From the NCBI RefSeq assembly GCF_027744825.2, contig NC_071348.1:18261563-18325562 (forward strand): a stretch of 64,000 nt of DNA, written 5' to 3'. The stretch is from Synchiropus splendidus (taxonomy: Eukaryota > Chordata > Actinopteri > Syngnathiformes > Callionymidae). The first letter of the stretch is position 1, and every line of letters starts with the position of its first letter. Of this stretch, positions 47,564-61,515 are shown piece after piece. The notes below the pieces were generated by a model, which was not told the origin of the DNA, searched no databases, and saw only the letters and a program-made list of their open reading frames with translations. A program made the position numbers and the translations under genes.

Positions 47564-49350
47564 ACAATGCAGAAAACGCGTTTTCAGCCTGAGATAAGGT
47601 TGATTCCGGAACGCCATACATAAAAATGTTAATAACTTTGGAAAAACACATCAGACAGCTTAGATTTGATGTGCAACTACTAGGAAGACCCTTTCTGCTA
47701 TAGTGGGAGGTTAAAATTTCATGTTCGGAAGCTTCCATGCAACGTTATGGCACAATGCAGACAACGCGTTTTCAGCCTGAGATAAGGTTGATTCTGGAAT
47801 GGCAAACATAAAAATGTAGATAACTTTCGAAAAACACTTCAGACTGCTTAGATTTGATGTGCAACTACTAGAAAGACCCATTCTGCTATAGTGGGAGGTG
47901 AACATTTCATGTTCCGAAGCTTCCCTGCAAAGTTATGGCACAATGCAGAAAACGCGTTTTCAGCTTGAGATAAGTTGGGTTCCGGATCGCCAAACATAAA
48001 AATGATGATAACTTTGGAAAAACACTTCAGACAGCTTAGATTTGCTCTGCAACTACTAGAAAGACCCTTTCTGCTGTAGTGGGAGGTGAAAATTTCATGT
48101 TCTGAAGCTTCGCTGGAAAGTTATGGGACAATGCAGAAAACGATTTTTCATCCTGAGATAAGGTCGATTCCGGAACACCAAACATAAAAATGTTGATAAC
48201 TTTGGAAAAACACTTCAGACAGCTTAGATTTGATGTGCAACTACTAGAAAGACCCTTTCTGCTATAGTGGGAGGTGAACATTTCATGTTCTGAAGCTAGC
48301 AGGAGAAGTTATGGCACAATGCAGAAAACGCGTTTTCAGCCTGAGATAAGTTGGGTTCCGGAACGCCAACCGTAAAAATGATGATGACTTTGAAACAACA
48401 CTTCAGACAGCTTAGATTTGATGTGCAACTACTAGAAAGACCCTTTCTGCTATAGTGGGAGGTGAAAAGTTCATTTTCTGAAGCTTCCCTGCAAAGTTAT
48501 GGCACAATGTAGAAAACATGTTTTCAGCCAGAGATAAGGTCGATTCAGGAACGCCAAACATAAAAGTGTTGATATTTTGGAAAAACACTTCAAACTGCTT
48601 AGATTTGATGTGCAACTACTAGAAAGACCCTTTCTGCTATAGTGGGAGGTGAAAATTTCATGTTCTGGAGCTTACCTACAAAGTTTTGGCACAATGCAGA
48701 AAACGCGTTTTCAGCCTGAGATAAGGTGGGTTCCAGAACGCCAAACATAAAAATGTTGATACCTTTGGAAAAACACTTCAGACAGCTTAGATTTGATGTG
48801 CAACTACAAGAAAGACCCTTTATGCTATTGTAGGAGGTTAAAAATTCATGTTCTGAAGATTCCCAGCAAAGTTATGGCATATAGCAGAAAACGCGTTTCC
48901 AGCCAGAGATAAGGTTGATTCCGGAACGCCAAACATAGAAATGTTGATAACTTTGGAAAAACACTTCAGACAGCTGAGATTTGATATGCAACTACGAGAA
49001 AATCCCTTTTCTGCTATAGTGGGAGGTGAAAATTTCATTTTCTGAAGCTTCCCTGCAAAGTTATGGCACAAAGCGTAAAAAGCGTTTTCAGCCTGAGATA
49101 AGGTAGATTCCGGAACGCCAAACATAAAAATGTTCATAACTTTGGAAAAACACTTCAGACAGCTTAGATTTGATGTGCAACTACTAGAAGGACCCTTTCT
49201 GCTATTGTGGGAGGTTAAAATTTCATGTTATGAAGCTTACCTACAAAGTTTTGGCACAAAGCGTAAAACGCGTTTTCAGCCTGAGATAAGGTAGATTCCG
49301 GAACGCCAAACATAAAAATGTTGATAACTTTGGAAAAACACTTCAGACAG
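47564..49350 (+). repeat. Spacer with a third copy of the segment start
   Basis: About 47,850-48,490 repeats the first monomers of the flanking duplication (offset 4,316 from 43,531): GTTCCGAAGCTTCCC, AAAAATGATGATAAC, AACGATTTTTCATCC, GGAACACCAAAC and AAAAATGATGATGACTTTG. After 48.8 kb one monomer has the AAGATTCCCAGCAAAG type typical of the 22-32 kb core. Confidence 0.75.
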
Positions 49351-52300
49351 CTTAGATTTGATGTGCAACTACTAGAAGGACCCTTTCTGCTATAGTGGGA
49401 GGTGAACATTTCATGTTCCGAAGCTTCCCTGCAAAGTTATGGCATAATGCAGAAAATGCGTTTTCAGCTTGAGATAAGGTGGGTTCCGGATCGCCAAACA
49501 TAAAAATGATGATAACTTTCGAAAAACACTACAGACAGCTTAGATTTGATGTGCAACTACTAGAAAGACCCTTTCTGCTATAGTGGGAGGTCAAAATTTC
49601 ATGTTCTGAAGCTTCCCTGGAAAGTTATGGGACAATGCAGAAAACGATTTTTCATCCTGTGATAAGGTCGATTCCGGAACACCAAACATAAAAATGTTGA
49701 TAACTTTGGAAAAACACTTCATACAGCTTAGATTTGATGTGCAACTACTAGAAAGACCCTTTCTGCTATAGTGGGAGGTGAACATTTCATGTTCTGAAGC
49801 TTCCCTGAGAAGTTATGGCACAATGCAGAAAACGCGTTTTCAGCCTGAGATAAGGTGGGTTCCGGTACGCCAAGCGTAAAAATGATGATGACTTTGAAAC
49901 AACACTTCAGACAGCTTAGATTTGATGTGCAACTACTAGAAAGACCCTTTCTGCTATAGTGGGAGGTGAAAAGTTCATTTTCTGAAGCTTCCCTGCAAAG
50001 TTATGGCACAATGCATAAAACGCGTTTTCAGCCTGAGATAAGGTGGGTTCCAGAACGCCAAACATAAAAATGTTGATAACTTTGGAAAAACACTTCAGAC
50101 AGCTTAGATTTGATGTACAACTACTAGAAAGACCCTTTCTGCTACAGTGGGAGGTGAAAATTTAATGTTCTGAAGCTTCCCTGCAAGTTATGCCACAATG
50201 CGTAAAACGCGTTTTCCGCCTGAGATTAGGTTGATTCCGGAACGCCAAACATAAGAATGTTGATAACTTTGGAAAAACACTTCAGACAGCTTAGATTTGA
50301 TGTGCAACTACTAGAAAGACCCATTCTGCTATAGTGGGATGTTAAACTTTCATGTTCTGAAGTCTCCCTGCAAAGTTATGGCACTATCCAGAAAACGCGT
50401 TTTTAGCCTGAGATAAGGTGGGTTCCAGAACGCCAAACATAAAAATGTTGATAACTTTCGAAAAACACTTCAGACAGCTTAGATTTGATATGCAACTACT
50501 AGAAAAACCCTTTCTGCTATAGTGGGAGGTGAAAATGTCATGTTCTGAAGCTTCCCTGCAATGTTATGGCACAACGCAGAAAACTGGTGTTCAGCCTCAC
50601 ATAAGGTCAATTCCAGAACGCCAAACATAAAAATGTTAATAACTTCGGGAAAACACTTCAGACAGCTTAGATTTGATGTGCAAGTACTAGAAAGACCCTT
50701 TCTGGTATAGTGGGAGGTGAAAATTTCATGTTCTGAAGCTTTCCTGCAAAGTTATGGCAGAAGGCAGAAAACATGTTTTCAGCCGGAGATATGGTTGATT
50801 CCGGAACGCCAAACATAAGAATGTTGACAACTTTGGAAAAACACTTCAGACAGCTTAGATTTTATGTGCAACTACGAGAACGACCCTTTCTGCTATAGTG
50901 GGAGCTGAATATTTCATGTTCTGAAGCTTCCCTGAAAAGTTATGGCACAATGCAGAAAACGCGTTTTCAGCCTGAGAAAAGGTCGATTCAGGAACACCAA
51001 ACATAAAAATGTTGAAAACTTTCGAAAAACACTTCAGACAGCTTAGATTTGATGCGCAACTACGAGAAAGACCCTTTCTGCTATTGTGGGAGGTGAAAAT
51101 TTCATGTTCTGAAGCTTTCCTGCAAAGTTATGGCAAATTGCGTAAAACGCGTTTTCAGCCGGAGATAAGGTTGTTTCTGGAACGCCAAACATAAAAATGG
51201 GGTTATCTTTGGAAAAACACTTCAAACAGCTTAGATTTGATGTGCAACTACTAGAAAGGCCCTTTCTGCTATAGTTGGAGGTGAAAATTTCATGTTCTGA
51301 AGTTTCCAAGCAAAGTTATGGCACATTGCAGAAAACGCGTTTTCAGGCTGAGATAAGGTCGATTCAGGAACGCCAAACATAAAAATGTTGATAACTTTGG
51401 AAAAACACTTCAGACAGCTTAGATTTGATGCGCAACTACTAGAAAGACCCTTTCTGCTATAGTTGGAGGTGAAAATTTCATGTTCTAAAGCTTCATTGCA
51501 AAGTTATGGCACAATGCAGAAAACGCGTTTTCAGCCTGAGATAAGGTGGATACCAGAACGCCAAACATAAAAATGTTGATAACTTTGGAAATACACTTCA
51601 GGCAGCTTAGATTTTATGTGCAACTACTCGAAAGACCCTTTCTGCTATCGTGGGAGGTGAAAATTTCATGTTCTGAAGCTTCCCTGCAAAGTTATGGCAC
51701 AATGCAGAAAACGCGTTTTCAGCCTGAGATAAGGTCGATTCAGGAACGCCAAACATAAAAATGTTGAAAACTTTTGAAAAACACTTCAAACAGCTTAGAT
51801 TTGATGTGCAACTACTAGAGAGACCCTTTCTGCTATAGTGGGAGGTGAAAATTTCATGTTCTGAAGTTTCCCTGCAAAGTTATGGCACAATGCAGAAAAT
51901 GCATTTTCAATAAGGTGCGATCCGGAACGCCAAACATAAAAATGTTGATAACTTTCGAAAAACACTTCTGACAGCTTAGATTTGTTGTGCAACTACTAGA
52001 AAGACCCTTTCTGCTATAGTGGGAGGTGAAAATTTCATATTCTGCAGCTTTCCTGCAAAGTTATGACACAATGCAGAAAACGCGTTTTCAGCCTGAGATT
52101 AGGTTGTTTCTGGAACGCCAAACATAAAAATGGGGTTAACTTTGGAAAAACACTTCAAACAGCTTAGATTTGATGTGCAACTACTAGAAAGACCCTTTCT
52201 GCTATAGTTGGAGGTGAAATTTTCATGTTCTGAAGTTTCCATGCAAAGTTATGGCACAATGCAGAAAACACGTTTTCAGTCTGAGATAAGGTTGATTCCG

Positions 52301-53759
52301 GAACGCCAAACATAAAAATGTTGATAACTTTGGAAAAACACTTCAGACAGCTTAGATTTGATGTGCGACTGCTGGAAAGAGCCTTTCTGCTATAGTGGAA
52401 GTTGAAAATTTCATGTTCTGAAGCTTCCCTGCATAGTTATGGCACAATGCAGAAAACGCGTTTTCAGCCTGAGATTAGGTCGATTCAGGAACGCCAAACA
52501 TAAAAATGTTGAAAACTTTCGAAAAACACTTCAAACAGCTTAGATTTGATGTGCAACTACTAGAGAGACCCTTTCTGCTATAGTGGGAGGTGAAAATTTC
52601 ATGTTCTGAAGCTTCCCTGCAAAGTTATGGCACAATGCAGAAAACGCGTTTTCAGCCTGAGATAAGGTTTATTCCGGAACGCCAAACATAAAAATGTTGA
52701 TAACTTTGGAAAAACACTTCAAACAGCTTAGATTTGATGTGCAACTACTAGAAAGACCATTTCTGCTATAGTGGGAGGTGAAAATCTCATGTTCTGAAGC
52801 TTTCCTGCAAGGTTATGGCAAATTGCGTAAAACGCGTTTTCAGCCTGAGATAAGGTTGTTTCTGGAACGCCAAACATAAAAATGGGGTTAACTTTGGAAA
52901 AACACTTCAAACAGCTAAGTTTTGATGTGCAACTACTAGAAAGACCCTTTCTGCTATAGTTGGAGGTGAAAATTTCATGTTCTGAAGTTTCCAAGCAAAG
53001 TTATGGCACAATGCAGAAAACGCGTTTTCAGCCTGAGATAAGGTTTATTCCGGAACGCCAAACATAAAAATGTTGATAACTTTGGAAAAACACTTCAAAC
53101 AGCTTAGATTTGATGTGCAACTTCTAGAAAGACCTTTTCTGCTATAGTGGGAGGTGAAAATTTCATGTTCTGAAGCTTTCCTGCAAAGTTATGGCAAATT
53201 GCGTAAAACGCGTTTTCAGCCGGAGATAAGGTTGTTTCTGGAACGCCAAACATAAAAATGGGGTTATCTTTGGAAAAACACTTCAAACAGCTTAGATTTG
53301 ATGTGCAACTACTAGAAAGGCCCTTTCTGCCATAGTTGGAGGTGAAAATTTCATGTTCTGAAGTTTCCAAGCAAAGTTATGGCACATTGCAGAAAACGCG
53401 TTTTCAGGCTGAGATAAGGTCGATTCAGGAACGCCAAACATAAAAATGTTGATAACTTTGGAAAAACACTTCAGACAGCTTAGATTTGATGCGCAACTAC
53501 TAGAAAGACCCTTTCTGTTATAGTTGGAGGTGAAAATTTCATGTTCTAAAGCTTCATTGCAAAGTTATGGCACAATGCAGAAAACGCGTTTTCAGCCTGA
53601 GATAAGGTGGATACCAGAACGCCAAACATAAAAATGTTGATAACTTTGGAAATACACTTCAGGCAGCTTAGATTTGATGTGCAACTACTAGAAAGACCCT
53701 TTCTGCTAAAGTGGGAGCTGAAAATTTCATGTCCTGAGGCTTTCCTGCAAAGTTATGGC
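49351..53759 (+). repeat. Four-kilobase segmental duplication, right copy
   Basis: Partner of 43,531-47,563. Its extra monomers are near 50,488-50,675 (with AACTGGTGTTCAG, as in 1-1,918), 51,300-51,487 and 52,480-52,670. It lacks the GCGTCAAATGCG monomer at about 50,925, where GAATATTTC...CCCTGAAAAG is a joined hybrid. The match ends at about 53,760, where GGCACAATGC in the left copy is GGCAAATTGC here. Confidence 0.88.
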
Positions 53760-54780
53760 AAATTGCGTAAAACGCGTTTTCAGCCTGAGACAAGGTTGTT
53801 TCTGGAACGCCAAACATAAAAATGGTGATAACTTTGGAAAAACACTTCAAACAGATTAGATTTGAGGTGCAACTACTAGAAATACCCTTTCTGATATAGT
53901 GGGAGGAGAAAATTTCATGTTCTGAAGTCTCCCTGCAAAGTTATGGCACAATGCAGAAAACGCGTTTTCAGCCCGAGATAAGGTGGGTTCCAGAACGCCA
54001 AACATAAATATGTTGATAACTTTGTAAAAACACTTCAGACAGCTTAGATTTGAAGTGCAACTACCAGAAAGACCCTTTCTGCTATAGTGGGAGGCGAACA
54101 TTTCATGTTCTGAAGCTTCCCTGAAAAGTTTTGGCACAATGCAGAAAACGCGTTTTCAGCTTGAGATTAGGTGGGTTCCAGAACGCCATACATAAAAATG
54201 TTGATAACTTTGGAAAAACACATCAGAGAGCTTAGATTTGATGTGCAACTATTAGAAAGGCCCTTTCTGCTTTATTGGGAGGTAAGAATTTCATGTTCTG
54301 AAGCTTCCCTGCAAAGTTATGGGACAATGCAGAAAACGATTTTTCATCCTGAGATAAGGTCGATTCCGGAACGCCAAACATAAAAATGTTGATAACTCAG
54401 GAAAAACTCTACAGACAGCTTAGATTTGATGTGCAACTACTAGAAATACCCTTTCTGCTGAAGTGGGAGGTGAAAATTTCATGTTCTAAAACTTCCCTGC
54501 AAAGTTATGGCACAATGCAGAAAACGCGTTTTCGGCCTGAGATAAGGTCGATTCAGGAACACCAAACAAAAAAATGTTGATAACTTTGGAAAAACACTTC
54601 AGACAGCTTAGATTTGATGTGCAACTACTGGAAAAAGCCTTTCTGCTATAGTGGGAAGAGAAAATTTCATGTTCTGAAGCTTCCCTGCAAGTTATGCCAC
54701 AATGCGTAAAACGCGTTTTCAGCCTGAGATAAGGTTGATTCCGGAACGCCAAACATAAGAATGTTGATAACTTTGGAAAA
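53760..54780 (+). repeat. Bridge monomers between the two large right-hand blocks
   Basis: About five monomers. 54,090-54,570 matches 14,320-15,000 (AAGTTTTGGCAC, CTTGAGATTAGG, AACGATTTTTCATCC, AACTC(A/G)GGAAAAACTC). The next monomer has TGCAAGTTATGCCAC, as at 3,076. In the left half of the window these two pieces lie more than 11 kb apart. Confidence 0.7.
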
Positions 54781-57700
54781 ACACTTCAGACAGCTTAGAT
54801 TTGATGTGCAACTACTGGAAAAAGTCTTTCTGCTATAGTGGGAGTTGAAAATTTCATGTTCGGAAGCTTCCCTGCAAAGTTATGGCACAATGCAGAAAAC
54901 GCGTTTTCAGCCTCACATAAGGTCAATTCCGGACCGCCAAACATAAAAATGTTAATAACTTCGGAAAAACACTTCAGACAGCTTAGATTTGATGTGCAAC
55001 TACTAGAGAGACCCTTTATGCTATAGTGGGAGGTGAAAATGTCATGTTCTGAAGTTTCCCTGCAAAGTTATGGCACAATGCAGAAAACGCGTTTTCAGCA
55101 AGAGATAAGGTCGATTCAGGAATGCCAAATATAAAAACGTTGATAACTTTCGAAAAACACTTCAAACAGCTTAGATTTGATGTGCAACTACTAGAAAAAG
55201 CCTTTCTGCAATAGTGGAAGTTGAAAATTTCATGTTCTGAAGCTTCCCTGCAAAGTTATGGCACATTGCAGAAAACGCGTTTTCAGCCTGAGATAAGGTC
55301 GATTCCGGAACGCCAAACATAAAAATGTTGATAACTTTGGAAAAACACTTCAAACAGCTTAGATTTGATGTGCAACTACTAGAAAGACCCTTTCTGCTAT
55401 CGTGGGATGTTTAAATGTCATGTTCTGAAGCTTCCCTGCAAAGTTATGGCACAATGCAGAAAACGCGTTTTCAGCATGAGACAAGGTCAATTCCGGAACG
55501 CCAAACATAAAAATATGATAACATTGAAAAAACACTTCAGACATCTTAGATTTGATGTGCAACTACTAGAAAGACCCTTTCTGCTATAGTGGGAGGTGAA
55601 AATTTCATGTTCTGACGTTTCCCTGCAAAGTTATGGCACAATGCAGAAAACGCGTTTTCAGCCTGAGATAAGGTCGATTCTGGAATGCCAAACATAAAAA
55701 TGTTGATAACTTTGGAAAATCACTTCAGACAGCTTAGATTTCACGTGCAACTACTAGAAAGACCCTTTCTGCTATAGTGAGAGGTGGAAATTTCATGTTC
55801 TGAAGCATCCCTGCAAAGTTATGAGACAATGCAGGAAACGCGTTTTCAGCCTGAGATAAGGTTGATTCCGGAACGCCAAACATAAAAATGTTGATAACTT
55901 TGGAAAAACACTTCAGACAGCTTGGATTTGATGTGCAACTACTAGAACGACCCTTTCTGCTATAGCGGCAGGTGAAAATTTCATGTTCTGTGGCATCCCT
56001 GCAAAGTTATGGCACAATGCAAAAAACACGTTTTCAGCCTGAGATAAGGTGGGTTCCAGAACGCCAAACATAAAAAAGTTGAAAACTTTGGAAAAACATT
56101 TCAGACAGCTTAGATTTAATCTGCAACTACTAGAAAGACCCCTTCTGCTATAGTGGGAGGTGAAAATTTCATGTGCTAAAGCTTTATGCAAAGTTATTGC
56201 ACAATGATGAAAACGCGTTTTCAGCCTGAGATAAGGTGGGTTCCGGAACGCCAAACATAAAAATGTTGAAAACTTTGGAAAAACATTTCAGACAGCTTAG
56301 GTTTGATCTGCAACTACTAGAAAGACCCTTTCTGCTATAGTGGGAGGTGAAAATTTCATGTTCTGAAGCTTCCCTGCAAAGTTATAGCAAAATTCCGAAA
56401 ACGCGTTTTCAGCCTGAGATAAGGTGGGTTCCGGAACGCCAAACAAAAAAATATGATAACTTTGGAACAACACTTCAGACACCTTAGATTTGATGTGCAA
56501 CTACTAGAAAGACCCTTTCTGCTATAGTGGGAGGTGAAAATTTCATGTTCTGAATCTTCTCTGCAAAGTTATGGCACAATGCAGAAAACGCGTTTTCAGC
56601 CTGAGATAAGGTGGGTTTCGGAACGCCAAACATAAAAATGTTGATAACTTTGGAAAAAGACTTCAAACAGCTTAGATTTGATGTGCAACTACTAAAAAGA
56701 CCCTTTCTGCTATTATGGGAGGTGAAAATTTCATGTTCTGAAGATTCCCAGCAAAGTTACGGCACAATGCAGAAAACGCGTATTCAGCCTGAGATAAGGT
56801 CGATTCCGTAACGCCAAAGATAAAAATGTTTATAACTTTGGAAAAACACTTCAGACAGCTTAGATTTGATGTGCAACTACTAGAAAGACCCTTTCTGCTA
56901 TAGCGGAATATGAAAATTTCATGTTCTGAAGATTCCCTGCAAAGTTATGGCAGAATGCGTAAATCGTGTTTTCAGCCTGAGATAAGGTCGATTCCTGAGC
57001 GCCAAACATAAAAATGTTGATAACTTTGGAAAAACACTTCAAACAGCTTAGATTTGATGTGCAACTACTAGAAAGACCCTTTCTGCTATAGTGGCATGTG
57101 AATATTTCATGTTCTGAAGCTTGCCTGCAAAGTTGTGGCACAATGCAGAAAATGCGTTTTCAGCCAGAGATAAGGTCGATTCAGGAATGCCAAACATAAA
57201 AATGTTGATAACTTTGGAAAAACACTTCAGACAGCTTAGATTTGATGTGCAACTACTAGAAAGTCCCTTTCTGCTATCGTGGGTGGTGAAAATTCGATGT
57301 TCTGAAGCTTCCCTGGAAAGTTATTGCACAATGCGTAAAACGCGTTTTCAGCCTGAGATAAGGTCGATTCCGGAACGCCAAACATAAAAATGTTGATAAC
57401 TTTGGAAAAACACTTCAGACAGCTTAGATTTGATGTGCAACTACTAGAAAGACCCTTTCCACTACAGTGGGAGGTGAAAATTTCATGTTCTGAGGCTTCC
57501 CTGCAAAGTTATGGCACAATCCAGAAAAGACGTTTTCAGACTGAGATAAGGTGGGTTCCGGAACGCCAAACATAAAAATGTTGACAACTTTGGAAAAACA
57601 CTTCAGACAGCTTAGATTTCACGTGAAACTACTATAAAGACCCTTTCTGCTATAGTGGAAGTTTAAAATTTCATGTTCTGAAGCTTCCTTGCAAAGTTAT

Positions 57701-58990
57701 GGCACAATGCGGAAAACACGTTTTCAGTCTGAGATAAAGTCGATTCCGGAACGCCAAACATAAAAATGTTGATAACTTTGGAAAAACACTTCAGACAGCT
57801 TAGATTTCACGTGAAACTACTAGAAAGACCCTTTCTGCTATAGTGGGAGGTGAAAATTTCATGTTCTGAAGCTTCCCTGCAAAGTTGTGGCACAATGCGT
57901 AAAACGCGTTTTCAGCCTGAGATAAGGTCGATTCCGGAACTCCAGACATAAAAATGTTGATGACTTTGGAAAAACACTTCAGACAGCTTAGATTTGATGT
58001 CCAACTACTAGATAGACCATTTCTGCCATTGTGGGAGGTGAAAATTTCATGTTCTGAAGCTACTACGGCAAAGTAATTGAACAATGCGTAAAACGCGTTT
58101 TCAGCCTGTGATAAGGTCGATTCAGGAACGTCAAAAATAAAAAAGTTGATAACTTTTGAAATACACTTCAGACCGCTTACATTTGATGTGCAACTACTAG
58201 AAAGACCCTTTCTGCCATTGTGGGAAGTGAAAATTTGATGTTCTGAAGGTTCCCTGCAAAGTTTCGGCACAATGCGTAAAACGCGTTTTCAGCATGAGAC
58301 AAGGTCAATTCCGGAACGCCAAACATAAAAATATGATAACATTGAAAAAACACTTCAGACATCTTAGATTTGATGTGCAACTACTAGAAAGACCCTTTCT
58401 GCTATAGTGGGAGGTGAAAATTTCATGTTCTGAAGTTTCCCTGCAAAGTTATGGCACAATGCAGAAAACGCGTTTTCAGCCTGAGATAAGGTCGATTCAG
58501 GAATGCCAAACATAAAAATGTTGATAACTTTGGAAAAACACTTCAGACAGCTTAGATTTGCTGTGCAACTCCTAGAAAGACCCCTTATGCTATAGTGGGA
58601 GTTGAAAATTTCATGTTCTGAAGCTTCCCTGCAAAGTTATGGCACATTGCAGAAAACGCGTTTTCAGCCTGAGATAAGATCGATTCAGGAATGCCAAACT
58701 AAAAATGTTGAAAACTTTCAAAAAACACTTCAGACAGCTTAGATTTGATGTGCAAGCATGAGAAAGACCCTTTCTGCTATAATGGGAATTGAAAATTTCA
58801 TGTTCTGAAGCTTTCCTCCAAAGTTATGCCACAATGCAGAAAACGCGCTGACAGCCTGAGATAAGGTGGGTTCCGGAACGCCAAACATAAAAATTTTGAT
58901 AACTTTGGAAGAACACTTCAGACAGCGTAGATTTGATGTGCAACTGCTGGAAAGACCCTTTCTGCTATAGTGGGATTTGAAAATTTCATG
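54781..58990 (+). repeat. Large duplicated block, right copy
   Basis: Same order of rare variants as 3,541-7,590, about 51 kb away. Whole-monomer differences include an extra pair of monomers near 58,130-58,500. Point differences are few in several stretches, for example 56,860-57,780 against 5,814-6,734. The repeated order over 4 kb makes independent convergence implausible. Confidence 0.85.
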
Positions 58991-59629
58991 TTCTGAAGCT
59001 TCCCTGCAAAGTTATGGCACAATGCAAAAAACACGTTTTCAGACTGAGATAAGGTGGGTTCCAGAACGCCAAACATAAAAAAGTTGAAAACTTTGGAAAA
59101 ACATTTCAGACAGCTTAGATTTAATCTGCGACAACTAGAAAGACCCTTTCTGCTATAGTGGGAGGTGAAAATTTCATGTTCTAAAGTTTTATGCAAAGTT
59201 ATGGCACAATGATGAAAACGCGTTTTCAGCCTGAGATAAGGTGGGTTCCGGAACGCCAAACATAAAAATGTTGATAACTTTGGAAAAACACTTCAGACAG
59301 CTTAAGTTTGATCTGCAACTACTAGAAAGACCCTTTCTGCTATAGTGGGAGGTGAAAATTTCATGTTCTGAAGCTTTATGCAAAGTTATGGCACAATGCG
59401 TAAAACGCGTTTTCAGCCTGAGATGAGGTCGATTCCGGAACGGCAAACATTAAAATGTTGATAACTTTGGAAAAACACTTCAGACAGCTTAGATTTGATG
59501 TACAACTACTAGAAAGACCCTTTCTGCTATAGCGCAAGTTTAAAATTTCATGTTCTGAAGCTTCCCTGCAAAGTTATGGCACAATTCCGAAAACGCGTTT
59601 TCAGCCTGAGATAAGGTGGGTTCCGGAAC
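58880..59629 (+). repeat. Single a'-b-c-d HOR unit in the right block
   Basis: Hybrid a' monomer (58,880-59,067: left half as at 7,450-7,590, right half as at 8,150-8,210), then b (59,068-59,254), c (59,255-59,441) and d (59,442-59,629). In the left block the equivalent position holds three tandem units. Types b, c and d carry the same diagnostic variants as in 8,023-10,457. Confidence 0.88.
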
Positions 59630-61515
59630 GCCAAACATAAAAATGTTGATAACTTTGGAACAACACTTCAGACAGCTTAGATTTGATGTGCAACTACTAG
59701 AAAGACCGTTTCTGCTGTAGTGGGAGGTGAAAATTTCATGTTCTGAATCTTCTCTGCAAAGTTATGGCACAATGCAGAAATCGCGTTTTCAACCTGAGAT
59801 AAGGTGGGTTTCGGAAAGCCAAGCATAAAAATGTTGATAACTTTGGAATAAGACTTCAAACAGCTTAGATTTGATGTGCAACAACTAAAAAGACCCTTTC
59901 TGCTATAGCGCAAGTTTAAAATTTCATGTTCTGAAGCTTCCCTGCAAAGTTATGGCACAATTCCGAAAACGCGTTTTCAGCCTGAGATAAGGTGGGTTCC
60001 GGAACGCCAAACAAAAAAATATGATAACTTTGGAACAACACTTCAGACATCTTAGATTTGATGTGCAACTACTAGAAAGACCCTTTCTGCTATAGTGGGA
60101 GGTGAAAATTTCATGTTCTGAAGATTCCCTGCAAAGTTATGGCACAATGCAGAAAACGCGTTTTCAGCTTGAGGTAAGGTCGATTCCGGTACGCCAAACA
60201 TAAAAATGTTGATAACAATGGAAAAACATTTCAGACAGCTGAGATTTGATGTGCAACTACTAGAAAGACCCTTTCTACTATAGCGGCAAGTGAATATTTC
60301 ATGTCCTGTGGCATCCCTGCAAAGTTATGGCACAATGCGTAAAACACGTTTTCAGACTGAGATAAGGTGGGTTCCAGAACGCCAAACATAAAAATGTTGA
60401 TAACTTTGGAAAAACATTTCAGACAGCTTAGATTTGATCTGCAACTACTAGAAAGACCCTTTCTGCTATAGTGGGAGGTGAAAATTCGATGTTCTGAAGC
60501 TTCACTGCAAAGTTATGGCACCATGCGTAAAACGCGTTTTCAGCCTGACATAAGGTCGATTCCGGAACGATAAACATAAAAAAGTTGATAACTTTGGAAA
60601 AACACTTCAGACAGCTTAGATTTGATGTGCAACTACTAGAAAGACCCTTTATGCTATTGTGGGAGATGAAAATTTCATGTTCTAAAGCGTCCCAGCAAAG
60701 TTATGGCACAATGCAGAAAACGCGTTTTCAGCCTGAGATAAGGTGGGTTCCGGAACGCCAAACATAAAAATGTGGACAACTTTAGAAAAACACTTCAGAC
60801 AGCTTAGATTTGATGTGCAACTACGAGAAAGACCCTTTCTCCTATAGTGGGATGTGAAAATGTAATGTTCGGAAGCTTTATGCAAAGTTATGGCATAATG
60901 CGTAAAACGCGTTTTCAGCCTGAGATAAGGTCGATTCCGGAACGCCAAACATAAAAATGTTGATGACTTTGGAAAATCACTTCAGACAGCTTAGATTTGA
61001 ACTGCAACTACTAGAAAGACCCTTTCTGCTATAGTGGGAGGTGAAAATTTCATGTTCTGATGCTTTATGCAGAGTTATGGCACAATGCGTAAAACACGTT
61101 TTCAGCCTGAGATAAGGTGGGTTCCCGAACGCCAAACATAAAAATGTTGAAAACTTTGGAAAAACACTTCAGACAGCTTAGATTTGATGTGCAACTGCTA
61201 GAAAGACCCTTTCTGTTGTAGTAGGATGTGAAAATGTAATGTTCTGAAGCTTTATGCAAAGTTATGGCACAATGCATAAAACGCGTTTTCAGCCTGAGAT
61301 AAGCTCGATTCCGTAACGCTAAACATAAAAATGTTGAGAACTTTGGAAAAACACTTCAGACAGCTTAGATTTGATGTGCAACTATTTGAAAGACCCTATA
61401 TGCTATTGTGGGAGGTGAAAATGTCATGTTCTGCTGCATCCCTGCAAAGTTATGGCACAATGCAGAAAAAGCGTTTTCAGCCTGAGATAAGGTGGGTTCC
61501 GGAACGCCAAACATA
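59630..61515 (+). repeat. Diverged monomers right of the HOR unit
   Basis: 60,009-60,115 still matches the monomer at 10,464-10,570 (AAAAAAATATGATAAC, CAGACATCTTAG), closing the large duplication. Beyond it, 60,260-60,540 recurs at 62,888-63,165 (offset 2,628, fourteen monomers) with GCGGCAAGTGAATATTTC, GATCTGCAAC and AAAATTCGATGTTCTG. Monomers with GCTTTATGCA(A/G)AG recall type c. Confidence 0.7.

Noticed and set aside
57800..58270. Longest open frame, 156 codons on the minus strand.
   Set aside because: It spans about two and a half monomers, and stays open only because an altered monomer near 58,060 restores the frame by chance. Its sequence is the same repeated satellite translation, and homologous monomers at 6.8-7.1 kb hold only a shorter version.
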